This document shows positions 18,201 to 25,298 of a stretch of DNA of 64,000 nucleotides, in pieces; positions within the stretch are counted from its first letter, which is position 1, and the number at the start of each line of letters is the position of its first letter. The stretch is from Verrucomicrobiales bacterium (GTDB lineage Bacteria; Verrucomicrobiota; Verrucomicrobiia; Verrucomicrobiales; DEV007), in the NCBI GenBank assembly GCA_029213005.1, contig JARGPI010000015.1:62001-126000 (forward strand), given 5' to 3'. The translations under genes were made by a program, and so were the position numbers. The notes below the pieces were generated by a model that saw nothing but the letters and a program-made list of their open reading frames with translations, made no database searches and had not been told where the DNA came from.

Positions 18201-20182
18201 AAGAAAACGAAAACGCCATCCGTCTCAATGAAGAACGTCTCCGCATCGCTGCAGGTGCGGCCGGATTCGGAACCTTCCAAATTGATCTCGACTTAAAAAC
18301 GGTTCATTGGTCCGATGAGATGAAGGAGCTTCTCGGGATACCAAAAGAGGAAAACCCAAGTCCGGAAATCGGAGTCGTCCCTGATTTTGTTCACCCCGAC
18401 GATCGTGAACAACTAAACGAGTGGATGGAAACGATCCTCACTGATCTCGACAATCCAGATCATAGAAACGACCATCGAATCATCCGACCCGACGGCGAAA
18501 TTCGACACGTCCGCATGCAATCACGAACGATTTATCAAGGAGAGGGTGATCAACGGCGTCCCCATTTGATCATCGGCACCCTACTCGATACGTCCCAGCA
18601 ACGGGAATACGAAGCCATCCTAGAGAAAGACCGTAGCCTCGCGGAGGCTGCCAGCATCGCCAAAACGGAATTCGTCGCCAATATGAGCCACGAAATCCGG
18701 ACTCCCATGACCGCCGTGCTGGGTTACACCGATCTGTTGCTCGATCTGGAGGTCAATCCGGAGAAGAAGAACCATTTGCTTACCATCAAACGTAATGGCC
18801 GGTTCCTCCTCGAGATTATCAACGACATCCTCGATCTCTCCAAAATCGAGGCCGGTAAAATGGAAATATCCAGTGATCGCTTCGCCCCTCAGGCGATCGT
18901 TGCGGACGTCCGGTCGATGATGTATGTCCGTGCCGGGGAAAAAGATCTCTCTTTCAATGTACATTACGACGGTCCGATCCCCGCCGAGATCGAGAGCGAT
19001 TCCAAGCGACTTAAGCAAATCCTCGTGAACCTCATCGGTAATGCCATCAAATTCACCCACAGCGGCAGAATCGATTTGACGGTTCGCTATATCACAGACG
19101 GGGAGCCCCGTTTGCAGTTCGAAGTCTCCGATACCGGCATCGGTATGACAAAGAAGCAGCAGAAAAAACTATTCAAACCTTTCACCCAGGGAGACACATC
19201 CGTGACTCGGGAATTTGGGGGAAGCGGACTCGGCCTTGCGATATCGCATCGCCTCACCACTATGCTGGGAGGCAAGATCAGCGTGACCAGTCAGTTGGGT
19301 AAAGGGAGCACCTTTACTTTCACAATCGATCCGGGTCCGGTCGACAGTCATTCGTTAATCGATCCTGATACCTGCGTAGACCTCGAACCCAAACTCGAAA
19401 AAGTAGAAAAACTTCCGAAGCTGAGTTGTCGGGTATTGATCGTTGATGACAGCCCGGACATTCGGGAACTGGCTGGAGAGATCCTCCGCTCCGCCGGTGC
19501 CACCGTTGAAGAGGCGGTTGATGGTCAGGATGCCCTGGACAGAATTCAGCATACCCGTGGAAACGGGGCGAGTCTTCCCGATGCCATCCTGCTTGATATG
19601 CAAATGCCTAATCTGGACGGGTATAAAGCAGCGGAACGGCTCAGGGAAACCGGTTACAACGCACCGATTATTGCAGTGACCGCAGACGCGATGCACGGAG
19701 ATATGGATCGCTGCCTGCAAAGCGGTTGCGACTCTTACCTGAGTAAACCGATCGATCGAAAAGCTCTTCTTGAGACCCTGAAAACCCATCTCAACAAACG
19801 GGCCACAACAGCCACTACAGATAACCCGGCCGTTTTAATCATCGAAGACTCTGAGGACGCCGCCAAAGGTCTGCAAAAACTTTTGAAACTGCGGGGCATC
19901 TCAGCAATTGTCGCTCACACCGGTGGAGAAGGTATCACCCGAGCAGAGGAGTTTCTACCAAAGCTCGTCATTCTTGATCTAACACTCCCCGATACCAATG
20001 GCTTTGAAGTTCTGGACCAACTAAAGAAGATGGCAGACATGCACGAGACAACCTTTATCGCACTGACAGGCCGAACCGACACTAAAGATGTTCAAGCATG
20101 TCACGACGCAGGGTTTCACCATCACATGGGGAAACCAATAAATTTCAAAAAACTACTAAAGTTAATCACCGATTCTTTATAG
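12254..20182 (+). CDS. Giant CheB-CheR-multi-PAS hybrid histidine kinase with two receiver domains
   Basis: This 2642-residue single chain holds, in order: a CheB methylesterase domain with intact triad Ser23 (GASAGG), His50 (IQHLDP) and Asp141 (GGSDGT); a CheR methyltransferase with SAM site WSAGCANGSEAYTLAM near 316-331 and DPPFSRQDLIVCRNLLIYL; a PAS-like unit near 545-650; a heptad-rich coiled coil near 653-725; about eleven further PAS/PAC units (about 730-2120, one per 125-135 residues); HisKA with phospho-acceptor His2146 (NMSHEIRTPM); an HATPase (LKQILVNLIGNAIKF, DTGIGM, GGSGLGLAI); and two receivers with Asp2448 (LLDMQMP) and Asp2575 (ILDLTLP). The CheB-CheR-PAS order is a known fusion in non-chemotaxis signalling. 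No CheA, CheW or methyl-accepting receptor is nearby, so its methylation targets are unknown. No membrane segments are seen, so sensing is probably cytosolic. PAS units near 964, 1216 and 1475 are close internal copies with a KPFWE-x2-WW-type motif. No HPt domain is visible. Confidence 0.9.
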   Translation: MAKNSTKTTRNPQSPIVVGVGASAGGMEAVQELLKGLGDSPGIAVVFIQHLDPHSKSLLPELIQNSTKMKVVEIKSRRTLKPNHLYISPPQKLLGLKSGAVYIANPDDERQPGTIDHFFKAIADYFGDRGIGVILSGGGSDGTLGLKAISDAGGFTLAQDAESATFDSMPRSAASNGVADYVRSPREIATELLKYASHLEALEIKTTPKQLRNSIEEMIPTIAERLMKATNHNFQHYKINTLVRRIQRRMQVLKLTVVEDYVDHLHRDEEEVQTLFRELLIGVTAFLRDPDAFEQLKEKVLPKLFEGRGSSSAVRIWSAGCANGSEAYTLAMLCREAMDELDEPCEVQIFATDIDERALQIARTGVYPIGIAEEIPPEWLQRFFVKRGKHYHVTKEIRELVLFSSHNLISDPPFSRQDLIVCRNLLIYLGSHLQNKLIPLFHFALRPGGYLFLGPSENISSHGELFHTIDSRNRISRRKGTAIPNAPSINVRQNQQSSILEGPASAEEITDLTALAQRVVLDEFAPKYVVIDETGQIRNSSADVEKYIRIGSGDYHNNIIRMAVDGLRIGLRAAIAEAKETRRRVDHGNLSIRVGDQIQRVMLTVQPMPRMGSDEPLHLVVFNDVGLPVDRDHLDAPAHEDFHPDSESVVAQMEQELEQTRLDLDRTMQDMEAANEELKSSNEELLSMNEELQSANEELETSKEEIRASSDAVVRAKDDLENLLRSSRIATVFLDEKLRIRSFTPAISEIYELIPSDMGRPLEKFVPAIIDMPTLPDPKSLKEGDLVEHTVTAHSGKSYIRRVLPYLSHTGQTDGIVVTFSDVSALRESETKLKLALSASNQVAWEWNIISDKIVWTEQLLDTFGYDSETIDSSLAGFINIIHPDDREHVEKVIEKSLAGISELYEVEFRVVHGQDGRSIWTHGKGLIERDNNGRPLRIVGVAIDASEQRKRQLELADREADLRRVIDHMLNLVGILDKDGILIDANETALKVADLSRDDVIGKPFWECHWWSWDKDVANQLRQTIERARNGETVRYDVPVRTTGDSTIMVDFMLAPIFDEHGEVTHFIPSGVDISDRKEKEKLLADAAARLDLALKVGRAAVWDWDVDANQPTVSEGLKALFGFEPTEKPLLDEFVARMDDEDRDRVAAAIQKVIREGGRYNEEYRVHRPDGEVLWLSAHGVANLDSEGKLEDFFGIVSDSTERKMREIELIKSENELRRVIDNQLPLVSLINTEGIITEINAKAVEASGLPRNYYIGKKFWETKNWQYNEAISNQIREDVELALTGEIVRYDTETELDGKICPIDFMLSPVINEDGGVDYVIASGIDISDRKAAEVQLRKSDELVRTMAENSTHALVMMDDKGYVISCNQIWIEMTGYSEEELRSAPLHYLVHHHHPDGRPYPMEECPIDRALPEDNSVRAHEDLFFRKDGSTFPVLCAASPIFENGKPVSTVIEVQDITLRKRWETELVSREAHLRKVINNQLGLVALINNDGKLLEVDDDSLRIAGLIREDVIGRNFADCAWWTYDESVTKKIADTMEQAFAGETVRFDVQLFGAGLGGPDDRLWIDFMMSPVFADDGEIEYLIASGVDISDRKRHEVELRESQERLRLGIGIAQSGLAHIDYTTGTVLLSPEAARIYGQGEEAMEISRSEFHEMIHPADQKAVQSKVEEYLEAGVDDIMAIEHRILLENGEQRWLDVRKQFLFDHDQDPPVPNHSTIAVRDITDRIHFQAELHENARRLSMALKAGGLAAWEWTPQHSFWTPELFALLGLSAELEPSTELFFKNVHPDDAAELRDAWNRTTSGGSSYDQRFRIIRPDGDIRWIRGMGEVTRDKFDKVEKIYGVNWDETEERLALAELAENRRQLALAMKSAKMGAFVWDIETDKAVWDEDWCDVLGLPHHTESTGEIFFSLVHPDDREQLEKIVEKSRAGEIEYSDEFRITSPDGKTRWLAAAGNWIQRDDGPPTLLTGLNWDITEQKENENAIRLNEERLRIAAGAAGFGTFQIDLDLKTVHWSDEMKELLGIPKEENPSPEIGVVPDFVHPDDREQLNEWMETILTDLDNPDHRNDHRIIRPDGEIRHVRMQSRTIYQGEGDQRRPHLIIGTLLDTSQQREYEAILEKDRSLAEAASIAKTEFVANMSHEIRTPMTAVLGYTDLLLDLEVNPEKKNHLLTIKRNGRFLLEIINDILDLSKIEAGKMEISSDRFAPQAIVADVRSMMYVRAGEKDLSFNVHYDGPIPAEIESDSKRLKQILVNLIGNAIKFTHSGRIDLTVRYITDGEPRLQFEVSDTGIGMTKKQQKKLFKPFTQGDTSVTREFGGSGLGLAISHRLTTMLGGKISVTSQLGKGSTFTFTIDPGPVDSHSLIDPDTCVDLEPKLEKVEKLPKLSCRVLIVDDSPDIRELAGEILRSAGATVEEAVDGQDALDRIQHTRGNGASLPDAILLDMQMPNLDGYKAAERLRETGYNAPIIAVTADAMHGDMDRCLQSGCDSYLSKPIDRKALLETLKTHLNKRATTATTDNPAVLIIEDSEDAAKGLQKLLKLRGISAIVAHTGGEGITRAEEFLPKLVILDLTLPDTNGFEVLDQLKKMADMHETTFIALTGRTDTKDVQACHDAGFHHHMGKPINFKKLLKLITDSL

Positions 20183-20203
20183 TTACGACATGAACTAAAT
20201 ATA

Positions 20204-20221
20204 GAACCGAATTAACGGTTC
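20204..20221. terminator. Weak hairpin between converging genes
   Basis: GAACCG and CGGTTC form a perfect 6-bp stem around AATTAA, between the kinase gene and the converging membrane-protein gene, and overlap the last codons of the latter. There is no clear T-run in either direction, so it would be at best a weak bidirectional terminator. Confidence 0.3.
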
Positions 20222-20634
20222 AGATCATTTTCGTATTGCCGGAGCATCAGCTTCGCCACCCCGACAGCGACACATCCAAATACGATGCCGCAGCGCAAAT
20301 CCCATCTCACAATCCAGCCCCAGATGAAAATCAAGTGGGCGATACAGAGAAACAAATAGCATTGCCGCCGCCACACCGGGGAAAGGGTCATCATCAGCAG
20401 ACTAATAAAACCAAACCAAAGGATTCCGCCCAGGATAGATAAATAGGGACTGATCGTCAAAGCGACTACTACGATAGGGTTCGCATCTACTGCAGCCGAA
20501 TAGTCACCCTTCCAATACTCCCCCGGTTGCCCGAGCAATGTTGCCACAATGTCAAAAACGGAAAGCACCGTCAGCAGAGCGATTAAATGGGCTCCCTGCG
20601 CGGAAATAGAGAAACGATTAAACAGGGACACCAT
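20212..20634 (-). CDS. Small integral membrane protein, unknown function
   Basis: The 140-residue product from the second in-frame ATG (MVSLFNRFSI) has about four hydrophobic segments: around LIALLTVLSVFDIVATLLG, IVVVALTISPYLSILGGILWFGF, CYLFLCIAHLIFIWGWIV and GIVFGCVAVGVAKLML. An ATG five codons upstream (20649) is also possible. The DxxxT in the first segment and DANP after it resemble small DUF5658-like membrane proteins, but I do not claim a family. It converges on the giant kinase gene and is 70 bases from the lipoprotein gene that precedes it on the same strand. Confidence 0.55.
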   Translation of the reverse strand: MVSLFNRFSISAQGAHLIALLTVLSVFDIVATLLGQPGEYWKGDYSAAVDANPIVVVALTISPYLSILGGILWFGFISLLMMTLSPVWRRQCYLFLCIAHLIFIWGWIVRWDLRCGIVFGCVAVGVAKLMLRQYENDLNR

Positions 20635-20704
20635 GCGGCACCCTGCCATTAGCTACATCCGGACAGAACAGAAAATACAGCGCAATGATGGATTCTGATT
20701 CCGC

Positions 20705-21022
20705 CTACCGGGACCTGCGGAAGGAATTGATCGCGTCAGGAACGGGATCTTTAAATTCTTTCTTTTTCGGCAGCTTCCGCTTCGGCTTGGGAGACGGCTT
20801 GAAATTTTTCTCGATGTTCATTCCGAACTTAACCTGCCCGCGAGTTCTCGGGGTTTCGATATGAGTCGGATCGAACTTGCTGACCACGTATTTATTCTCA
20901 CTGGGACCCGATGACTTCATAAAAACCGCCGGAACGCCACCCACACTGAGGTTGGACTGGTCGGTACAGCCAAGCATAAAAATCGAAAAGCCACAGAGGA
21001 CTGCTAGTTTGAGTGTGTTCAT
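20705..21022 (-). CDS. Small lipoprotein
   Basis: The 105-residue product has a lipoprotein signal ending in the lipobox MLGC (Cys19), then a short polar domain and a lysine/proline-rich tail (KPSPKPKRKLPKKKEF). It should be anchored to a membrane by its N-terminal cysteine. The basic Pro-Lys tail could bind a negatively charged partner such as peptidoglycan or nucleic acid, but no family is recognised. It stands between two other minus-strand genes with 55 to 65 bases on each side, so it may have its own promoter. Confidence 0.65.
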   Translation of the reverse strand: MNTLKLAVLCGFSIFMLGCTDQSNLSVGGVPAVFMKSSGPSENKYVVSKFDPTHIETPRTRGQVKFGMNIEKNFKPSPKPKRKLPKKKEFKDPVPDAINSFRRSR

Positions 21023-21086
21023 AGTTCGGTTAGGAAGGCCGCGTTCCTGACGCTACCATCCATAATAAACGCGGCGGGAAAAGCAA

Positions 21087-22670
21087 TCAATTTCCACCAT
21101 CTTCAGGGAGTAAAAAGCACACCGCTTCCCGATCGTTACGAACCAGCAGAAAACGTCCCGCGAGGGCCGGCGAGTTCCATGTCATCGATGACAGGGCCTC
21201 GATCCTCGCGATCTCGTTGAATTGCTCCGGCGTCGGTTTGCCGATCACAACCGGGCCCGGCTCTGTCTGTATGATGAGATGATCTTCGACCAGCAGTTGC
21301 TGACCGAATCCGTATTTTTCACGCTTCCAGGCTTTCTCCCCGGTTTCCAGATCAATCGCGGCCAACCGGCCCTCATCGATCCCGTAGGCATACCCGCCGA
21401 GAATCGAAGCCGAGCTGAATTTTGTCTTCATTCTCGTCGATTTCCACAGCTGAGTGACCGACCATTTATCCCCCGTCTTCTCAAGTTCGATGAGCGGGCT
21501 ACCCACTCCATAGCTGGCGGTGAGTAGAATCCGGTTATCACCAACTGGAAGGGGTTGGCCAACCTTGGGAAAGGATCCGGACCATTCGTATTTCCATAGT
21601 TCTTCGCCAGTGGAGGGATCGAGACCACAGGCATCATTCGCGTTGACACTTACCACCTGCCGGGTTTCCAACATGGTAAGAATCCGAGGCGTGCTGTAGC
21701 TGGAACCTTCCGTTTCGTAAGTCCACTTCGGTTCCCCGGTCAGCAGATCCAGGGCAATAATATTCACTCCCGCAACCTCCGAACCGGTGACAACAACGAG
21801 CCCCTCCTTTTCCAGAATCAGCGGTGAGTTACTTTTGCCCCACTTAGGGATCAACCCGGCGTAATCCGTAATCACATTTCGTTCCCAGATCACCTCACCG
21901 GACTGTAGCTCAAGACATCTGGTGTTTCCGGTTGAACCCATTACATAGATTTTATCCTGATAAATTGTCGGGGTGGATCGGGGACCCTCACCACCCATCA
22001 CGGCACCGGGGGCTCCCTCTTTCGATTTTACAAAATTGACTCCCCGGTCTTTCTGAGTCCATAATTCCCTGCCCGTCAGCAACTCAAGACAGGAGATGTG
22101 CTCGTCGTCACCGATTTGCTCCAGCGTGACCGCTTTCCCATCTGCCACGGCAAAACTTGACCACCCCTCGCCTACCGGTCTCCGCCACAGTTCGACGGGT
22201 GGATTAACATCCCAGTTCAGTGCAAAGGGAACACTTTCCCACATTCCGTCCTGTCCCGGCCCGAGAAAATTGGTTGCCGCATTTTGCGCTTCTGTCTCGA
22301 TCGTCTGATTGACCGCCGTTTCATTAACTTTGGTTTCGATCGATTCAGAGGGCACTTTCTCCTCCGACCATTTCCAAACCAACCGGGGCATTGAAGATCC
22401 CGAAGCAGACCCTTCATACCGGGTCAAATACCGAACACCGACCGTGATCAGGATCAATGAGAGAAACATGATCCCCGACACCGAAAGCCGCTTCGCCAGA
22501 TCGCCCCAACCGAGAAGCGCATACCAAATCGTGAGCAGGAGGAGCAAAATCATTGGCGACGCGAGGACCAGCCAATACATCATCGAAAGGCCGCTCGATA
22601 ACGCGTAGACAACCAGCCCGACCACGGCAGCAAGGAGGAGAAACAGCGTAAATATGCGAACTTTATTCAT
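21087..22670 (-). CDS. Membrane-anchored PQQ-type beta-propeller protein
   Basis: The 527-residue product has an N-terminal block of three membrane segments (FTLFLLLAAVVGLVVYAL, YWLVLASPMILLLLLTIWYAL, SGIMFLSLILITVGV) followed by a low-complexity linker and a PQQ/YVTN-like eight-bladed propeller (residues about 140-520). Blade motifs include GVNFVKSKEG, CLELLTGRELWT, GNTRCLELQSGEVIWERN, ALDLLTGEPKWTYETEG, GLDPSTGEELWKYEWSG and AIDLETGEKAWKREKYG. Typical PQQ-enzyme active-site features and cytochrome motifs are not visible, so it is more likely a structural or binding propeller than a dehydrogenase. It lies three bases downstream of the TPR gene and is probably co-transcribed with it. Confidence 0.8.
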   Translation of the reverse strand: MNKVRIFTLFLLLAAVVGLVVYALSSGLSMMYWLVLASPMILLLLLTIWYALLGWGDLAKRLSVSGIMFLSLILITVGVRYLTRYEGSASGSSMPRLVWKWSEEKVPSESIETKVNETAVNQTIETEAQNAATNFLGPGQDGMWESVPFALNWDVNPPVELWRRPVGEGWSSFAVADGKAVTLEQIGDDEHISCLELLTGRELWTQKDRGVNFVKSKEGAPGAVMGGEGPRSTPTIYQDKIYVMGSTGNTRCLELQSGEVIWERNVITDYAGLIPKWGKSNSPLILEKEGLVVVTGSEVAGVNIIALDLLTGEPKWTYETEGSSYSTPRILTMLETRQVVSVNANDACGLDPSTGEELWKYEWSGSFPKVGQPLPVGDNRILLTASYGVGSPLIELEKTGDKWSVTQLWKSTRMKTKFSSASILGGYAYGIDEGRLAAIDLETGEKAWKREKYGFGQQLLVEDHLIIQTEPGPVVIGKPTPEQFNEIARIEALSSMTWNSPALAGRFLLVRNDREAVCFLLPEDGGN

Positions 22671-22673
22671 AAA

Positions 22674-23177
22674 TTAAATCGGGAAACTTTTAGCCTTAAG
22701 ACGATGCCATTCCATTTCAACATCGCTAAGACATTCGGGGTGATTACGTAAATATTTTGTGGCTTTTTGAAACACTTTTTTTGCTTCATCACTCTCCCGC
22801 ATATCGAAGAGCAATCGCATCAAAGCGATATAGGCCTGAGTTTCCTTCCGGTGATTTTTAATGATAATCCGATATTCCTCTTCAGCCTCTTCCCATCGCC
22901 CCTCTTTCAGATAGTATTCGGCCAGTTTGTAGTTCGGCGGTGGCTTCCCTCCGTGAATTTTTGGAAAAACAATCGCGTCAATCATCATCGTAAAAGGCTT
23001 TGCTGCGAGTTCGATGAGATCGCGAAACACCCGGCTTAAACCGATCAGCCCGAGAATCATCGCCGGAAAGAACCATCCCAGTTCGAGTTTGTTAAATCCA
23101 TATCGAGCCAGCCACAGGGCGCAGCCCCATAATCCAATAGCAAGCATCCACCTCGATATTCGCTCCCGATGGTCCAT
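22674..23177 (-). CDS. Membrane-associated TPR protein
   Basis: The 167-residue product has two hydrophobic segments near the N terminus (WMLAIGLWGCALWLARYGF and GWFFPAMILGLIGLSRVF) and a C-terminal region of about two and a half tetratricopeptide repeats (KLAEYYLKEGRWEEAEEEYRI, TQAYIALMRLLFDMRESDEAKKVF). It is likely an adaptor that places its repeats in the cytoplasm or periplasm, possibly to hold the downstream propeller protein, from which it is separated by three bases. It is divergent from the DUF1080 gene, with 66 bases between their start codons. Confidence 0.7.
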   Translation of the reverse strand: MDHRERISRWMLAIGLWGCALWLARYGFNKLELGWFFPAMILGLIGLSRVFRDLIELAAKPFTMMIDAIVFPKIHGGKPPPNYKLAEYYLKEGRWEEAEEEYRIIIKNHRKETQAYIALMRLLFDMRESDEAKKVFQKATKYLRNHPECLSDVEMEWHRLKAKSFPI

Positions 23178-23243
23178 GATCTCGCCAAATGTAGGGCGAT
23201 CGATCGACTTTACAACCTAACGAACATCCCGTCTATTGGGACG

Positions 23244-24182
23244 ATGATTTCCAAATCCGCCTTACTGACTTCAATCACCATTCTCGGTATCTCGTCTCTT
23301 CTGCTCGCCGAGAAAAAGAAGGACAACATCCCGGTCTGGACCGATCCGGCAAAAGCTGCGGAAGAAGCACCGTCGTTCTCAATACAGGGCGAATATCGTG
23401 GCGACAAGCTCGGGGTTCAGGTAGCGGCAATGTCTAACGATCAATACTTAACTCTGACTTATCAGGGTGGTCTCCCCAACGAAGGATGGGATGGCGGGGC
23501 TCTCGTCTCCAAGGTGGTCAGCGCTACCGAATTACCCTCCGTAATTGAAGGATTGGAAAAATATTCCCGCACCAGCCCGACCATGGGTAAAAAAGCCCCG
23601 GAAGGTGCTCTCGTAATCTTCGACGGAGAGAAAACTGAACACATCGAAGGCGAAATCAAAGACGGTTTGCTCTGGGCCGGTTCCTCGACCACCACACCAG
23701 TCAAAGATTTTTCGATGCACATCGAATTTCGTCTTCCCTACAAGCCCGGGCGCACCCCGAGCAGCCAGGACCGGGGTAACAGCGGTGTCTACATTTTCAA
23801 TAATTACGAAATTCAGGTGCTCGATACCTTTGGACTCGATTTCAACAAAGAGAACAACGCAGTCAAACTTCAGTCAGATAACAAACAGTGGTGCGGTTGC
23901 TTTTACAAATTCAAGACGCCTGATGTCCCGATGGCTTTTCCTCCCCTGACCTGGCAGACCTATGATATTGATTTCACAGCACCCCGCTTTGAAGGCGATA
24001 AAAAGACTGCCAACGCGAGAATCACCGTTCGTCACAATGGAGTATTGATTCACGACGATGTTGAAATGCCGAAAGGAACCGGAGCCGGTGGCAATCGCCC
24101 CGAAAAACCGGAGAGCATTATCAACATTCAGGGACATGGCAATCCTACCGCCTTCCGGAATTTCTGGATCGTCAAAAAGTGA
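23244..24182 (+). CDS. Secreted DUF1080 (3-keto-disaccharide hydrolase-type) protein
   Basis: The 312-residue product starts at the ATG at 23244, immediately before a signal peptide (MISKSALLTSITILGISSLLLAE). The DUF1080 jelly-roll domain occupies about residues 125-310: GALVIFDGEKTEHIEGE, FSMHIEFRLPYKPGR, QDRGNSGVYIFNNYEIQVLDTFG, CGCFYKFKTPDVPMAFPPLTWQTYDIDFT, and INIQGHGNPTAFRNFWI. DUF1080 proteins are concanavalin-like folds; some family members hydrolyse 3-keto-glycosides. The residues ahead of the domain (about 25-120) are of unknown function. It starts divergently from the TPR gene and ends 19 bases before the next gene on its strand. Confidence 0.85.
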   Translation: MISKSALLTSITILGISSLLLAEKKKDNIPVWTDPAKAAEEAPSFSIQGEYRGDKLGVQVAAMSNDQYLTLTYQGGLPNEGWDGGALVSKVVSATELPSVIEGLEKYSRTSPTMGKKAPEGALVIFDGEKTEHIEGEIKDGLLWAGSSTTTPVKDFSMHIEFRLPYKPGRTPSSQDRGNSGVYIFNNYEIQVLDTFGLDFNKENNAVKLQSDNKQWCGCFYKFKTPDVPMAFPPLTWQTYDIDFTAPRFEGDKKTANARITVRHNGVLIHDDVEMPKGTGAGGNRPEKPESIINIQGHGNPTAFRNFWIVKK

Positions 24183-24201
24183 TAATCGGCTCTGATCCGA
24201 A

Positions 24202-25284
24202 ATGAGCTGGTTCCGTCGCAAAAAAAAGCCGGAAACCGCTTTGCCGTCGACTCTTTCCTATCGGGAGAGGGTCGATCACTTCTGGAACTGGTGGACCACC
24301 GAATCGGATCGGATCTATCAATCCGTGGAATCGAATGGCGGCGCGTCGATTCAACCGGAGGTAAGTGAGGCGGTTAGTAATCTCTCCCCTGATCTCGGCT
24401 GGGTTTTCGGTCCCGGACCGGATGGCGAAGGGCACTCCTTTACGATCAGCCCCGGGGGAATTCCTTCGCGCTGCTTTCTCGTCGATTACTGGTATTCAAA
24501 AGTGCCTCAACTGGAAGGCTGGACGTTTTACCCGTCCCGACAGGCCTCTCACGATCCCGGTGTTTTCAAAGTCCGGATGGGAAAAGTCGAGGTTACCGCG
24601 GCCTCTCTCTGGCTCACGCCCCAAATTGATCTAGAAAATGAGGCGATCGACATCGTGGCGTGGAGCCCGCTTTTCGCTGAGATCGGTGAAAATGAGGCGA
24701 TCACTTTCCTATTTCTCCTCCTCGACGATGCTCTGGGCGAAGACATCGTATCCCGCTGTATCGGAGCCATTGAAATCGGCGACGGGAAACTCACTGAGTC
24801 GATACCGGTGAGCGAGTTACCGGAATTTGTTGATGACACCTTCGAGAAACACCACTGGAGTCAGGATCGCACCTGGGGATGCACCTACAATCAGGACGGT
24901 CAGGAGGGAGATTTCCCCCGAAGCGACATCTTTGTCGGCAGCACGCGGGACATTGACATCATCAGAAGCTACAACAGCCAGAGAGGCCCTTTTGAGCACC
25001 CCCTTTCTGACTCAGGAGTCGACCTGATCTTCCTGCAACTTCCCGCTGCGATTCTTCCGGAAGAAAACGCCGTTCACTTCCGTGGCACCATTGAGGATGC
25101 CCTCGACGAAAGGCTCGATTTTTACGATTCAGGTCACGTCTTCGGCGGCGCGATGGGTTCATCCGCCTGTTACATTGATCTCGTGCTTTTCGACGGCTCC
25201 CGGGGACGAAAAGCCATCGAAGAAGTTATGAGTGCCAGGGGATTCTCCGGTCAATACCAGATCTTCCCCTTCACCGAATCGTAA
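24202..25284 (+). CDS. Unrecognised cytosolic protein
   Basis: The 360-residue product has no signal peptide or membrane segment. It begins with a basic stretch (MSWFRRKKKPE) and an aromatic helix (RVDHFWNWWTTESDRIYQ), then alternates acidic loops and short strands. Notable segments are RCFLVDYWYSKVPQLEGWTFYPSRQ, DIVAWSPLFAEIGENEAITFLFLLLDDALGED and, at the end, DSGHVFGGAMGSSACYIDLVLFDG. The pattern of paired alpha/beta units suggests a two-domain fold like small bacterial DUF695-type proteins, but I cannot assign a family. It follows the DUF1080 gene by 19 bases and converges on the PEPCK gene. Confidence 0.6.
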   Translation: MSWFRRKKKPETALPSTLSYRERVDHFWNWWTTESDRIYQSVESNGGASIQPEVSEAVSNLSPDLGWVFGPGPDGEGHSFTISPGGIPSRCFLVDYWYSKVPQLEGWTFYPSRQASHDPGVFKVRMGKVEVTAASLWLTPQIDLENEAIDIVAWSPLFAEIGENEAITFLFLLLDDALGEDIVSRCIGAIEIGDGKLTESIPVSELPEFVDDTFEKHHWSQDRTWGCTYNQDGQEGDFPRSDIFVGSTRDIDIIRSYNSQRGPFEHPLSDSGVDLIFLQLPAAILPEENAVHFRGTIEDALDERLDFYDSGHVFGGAMGSSACYIDLVLFDGSRGRKAIEEVMSARGFSGQYQIFPFTES

Positions 25285-25298
25285 CGCACAAGGCCTTT

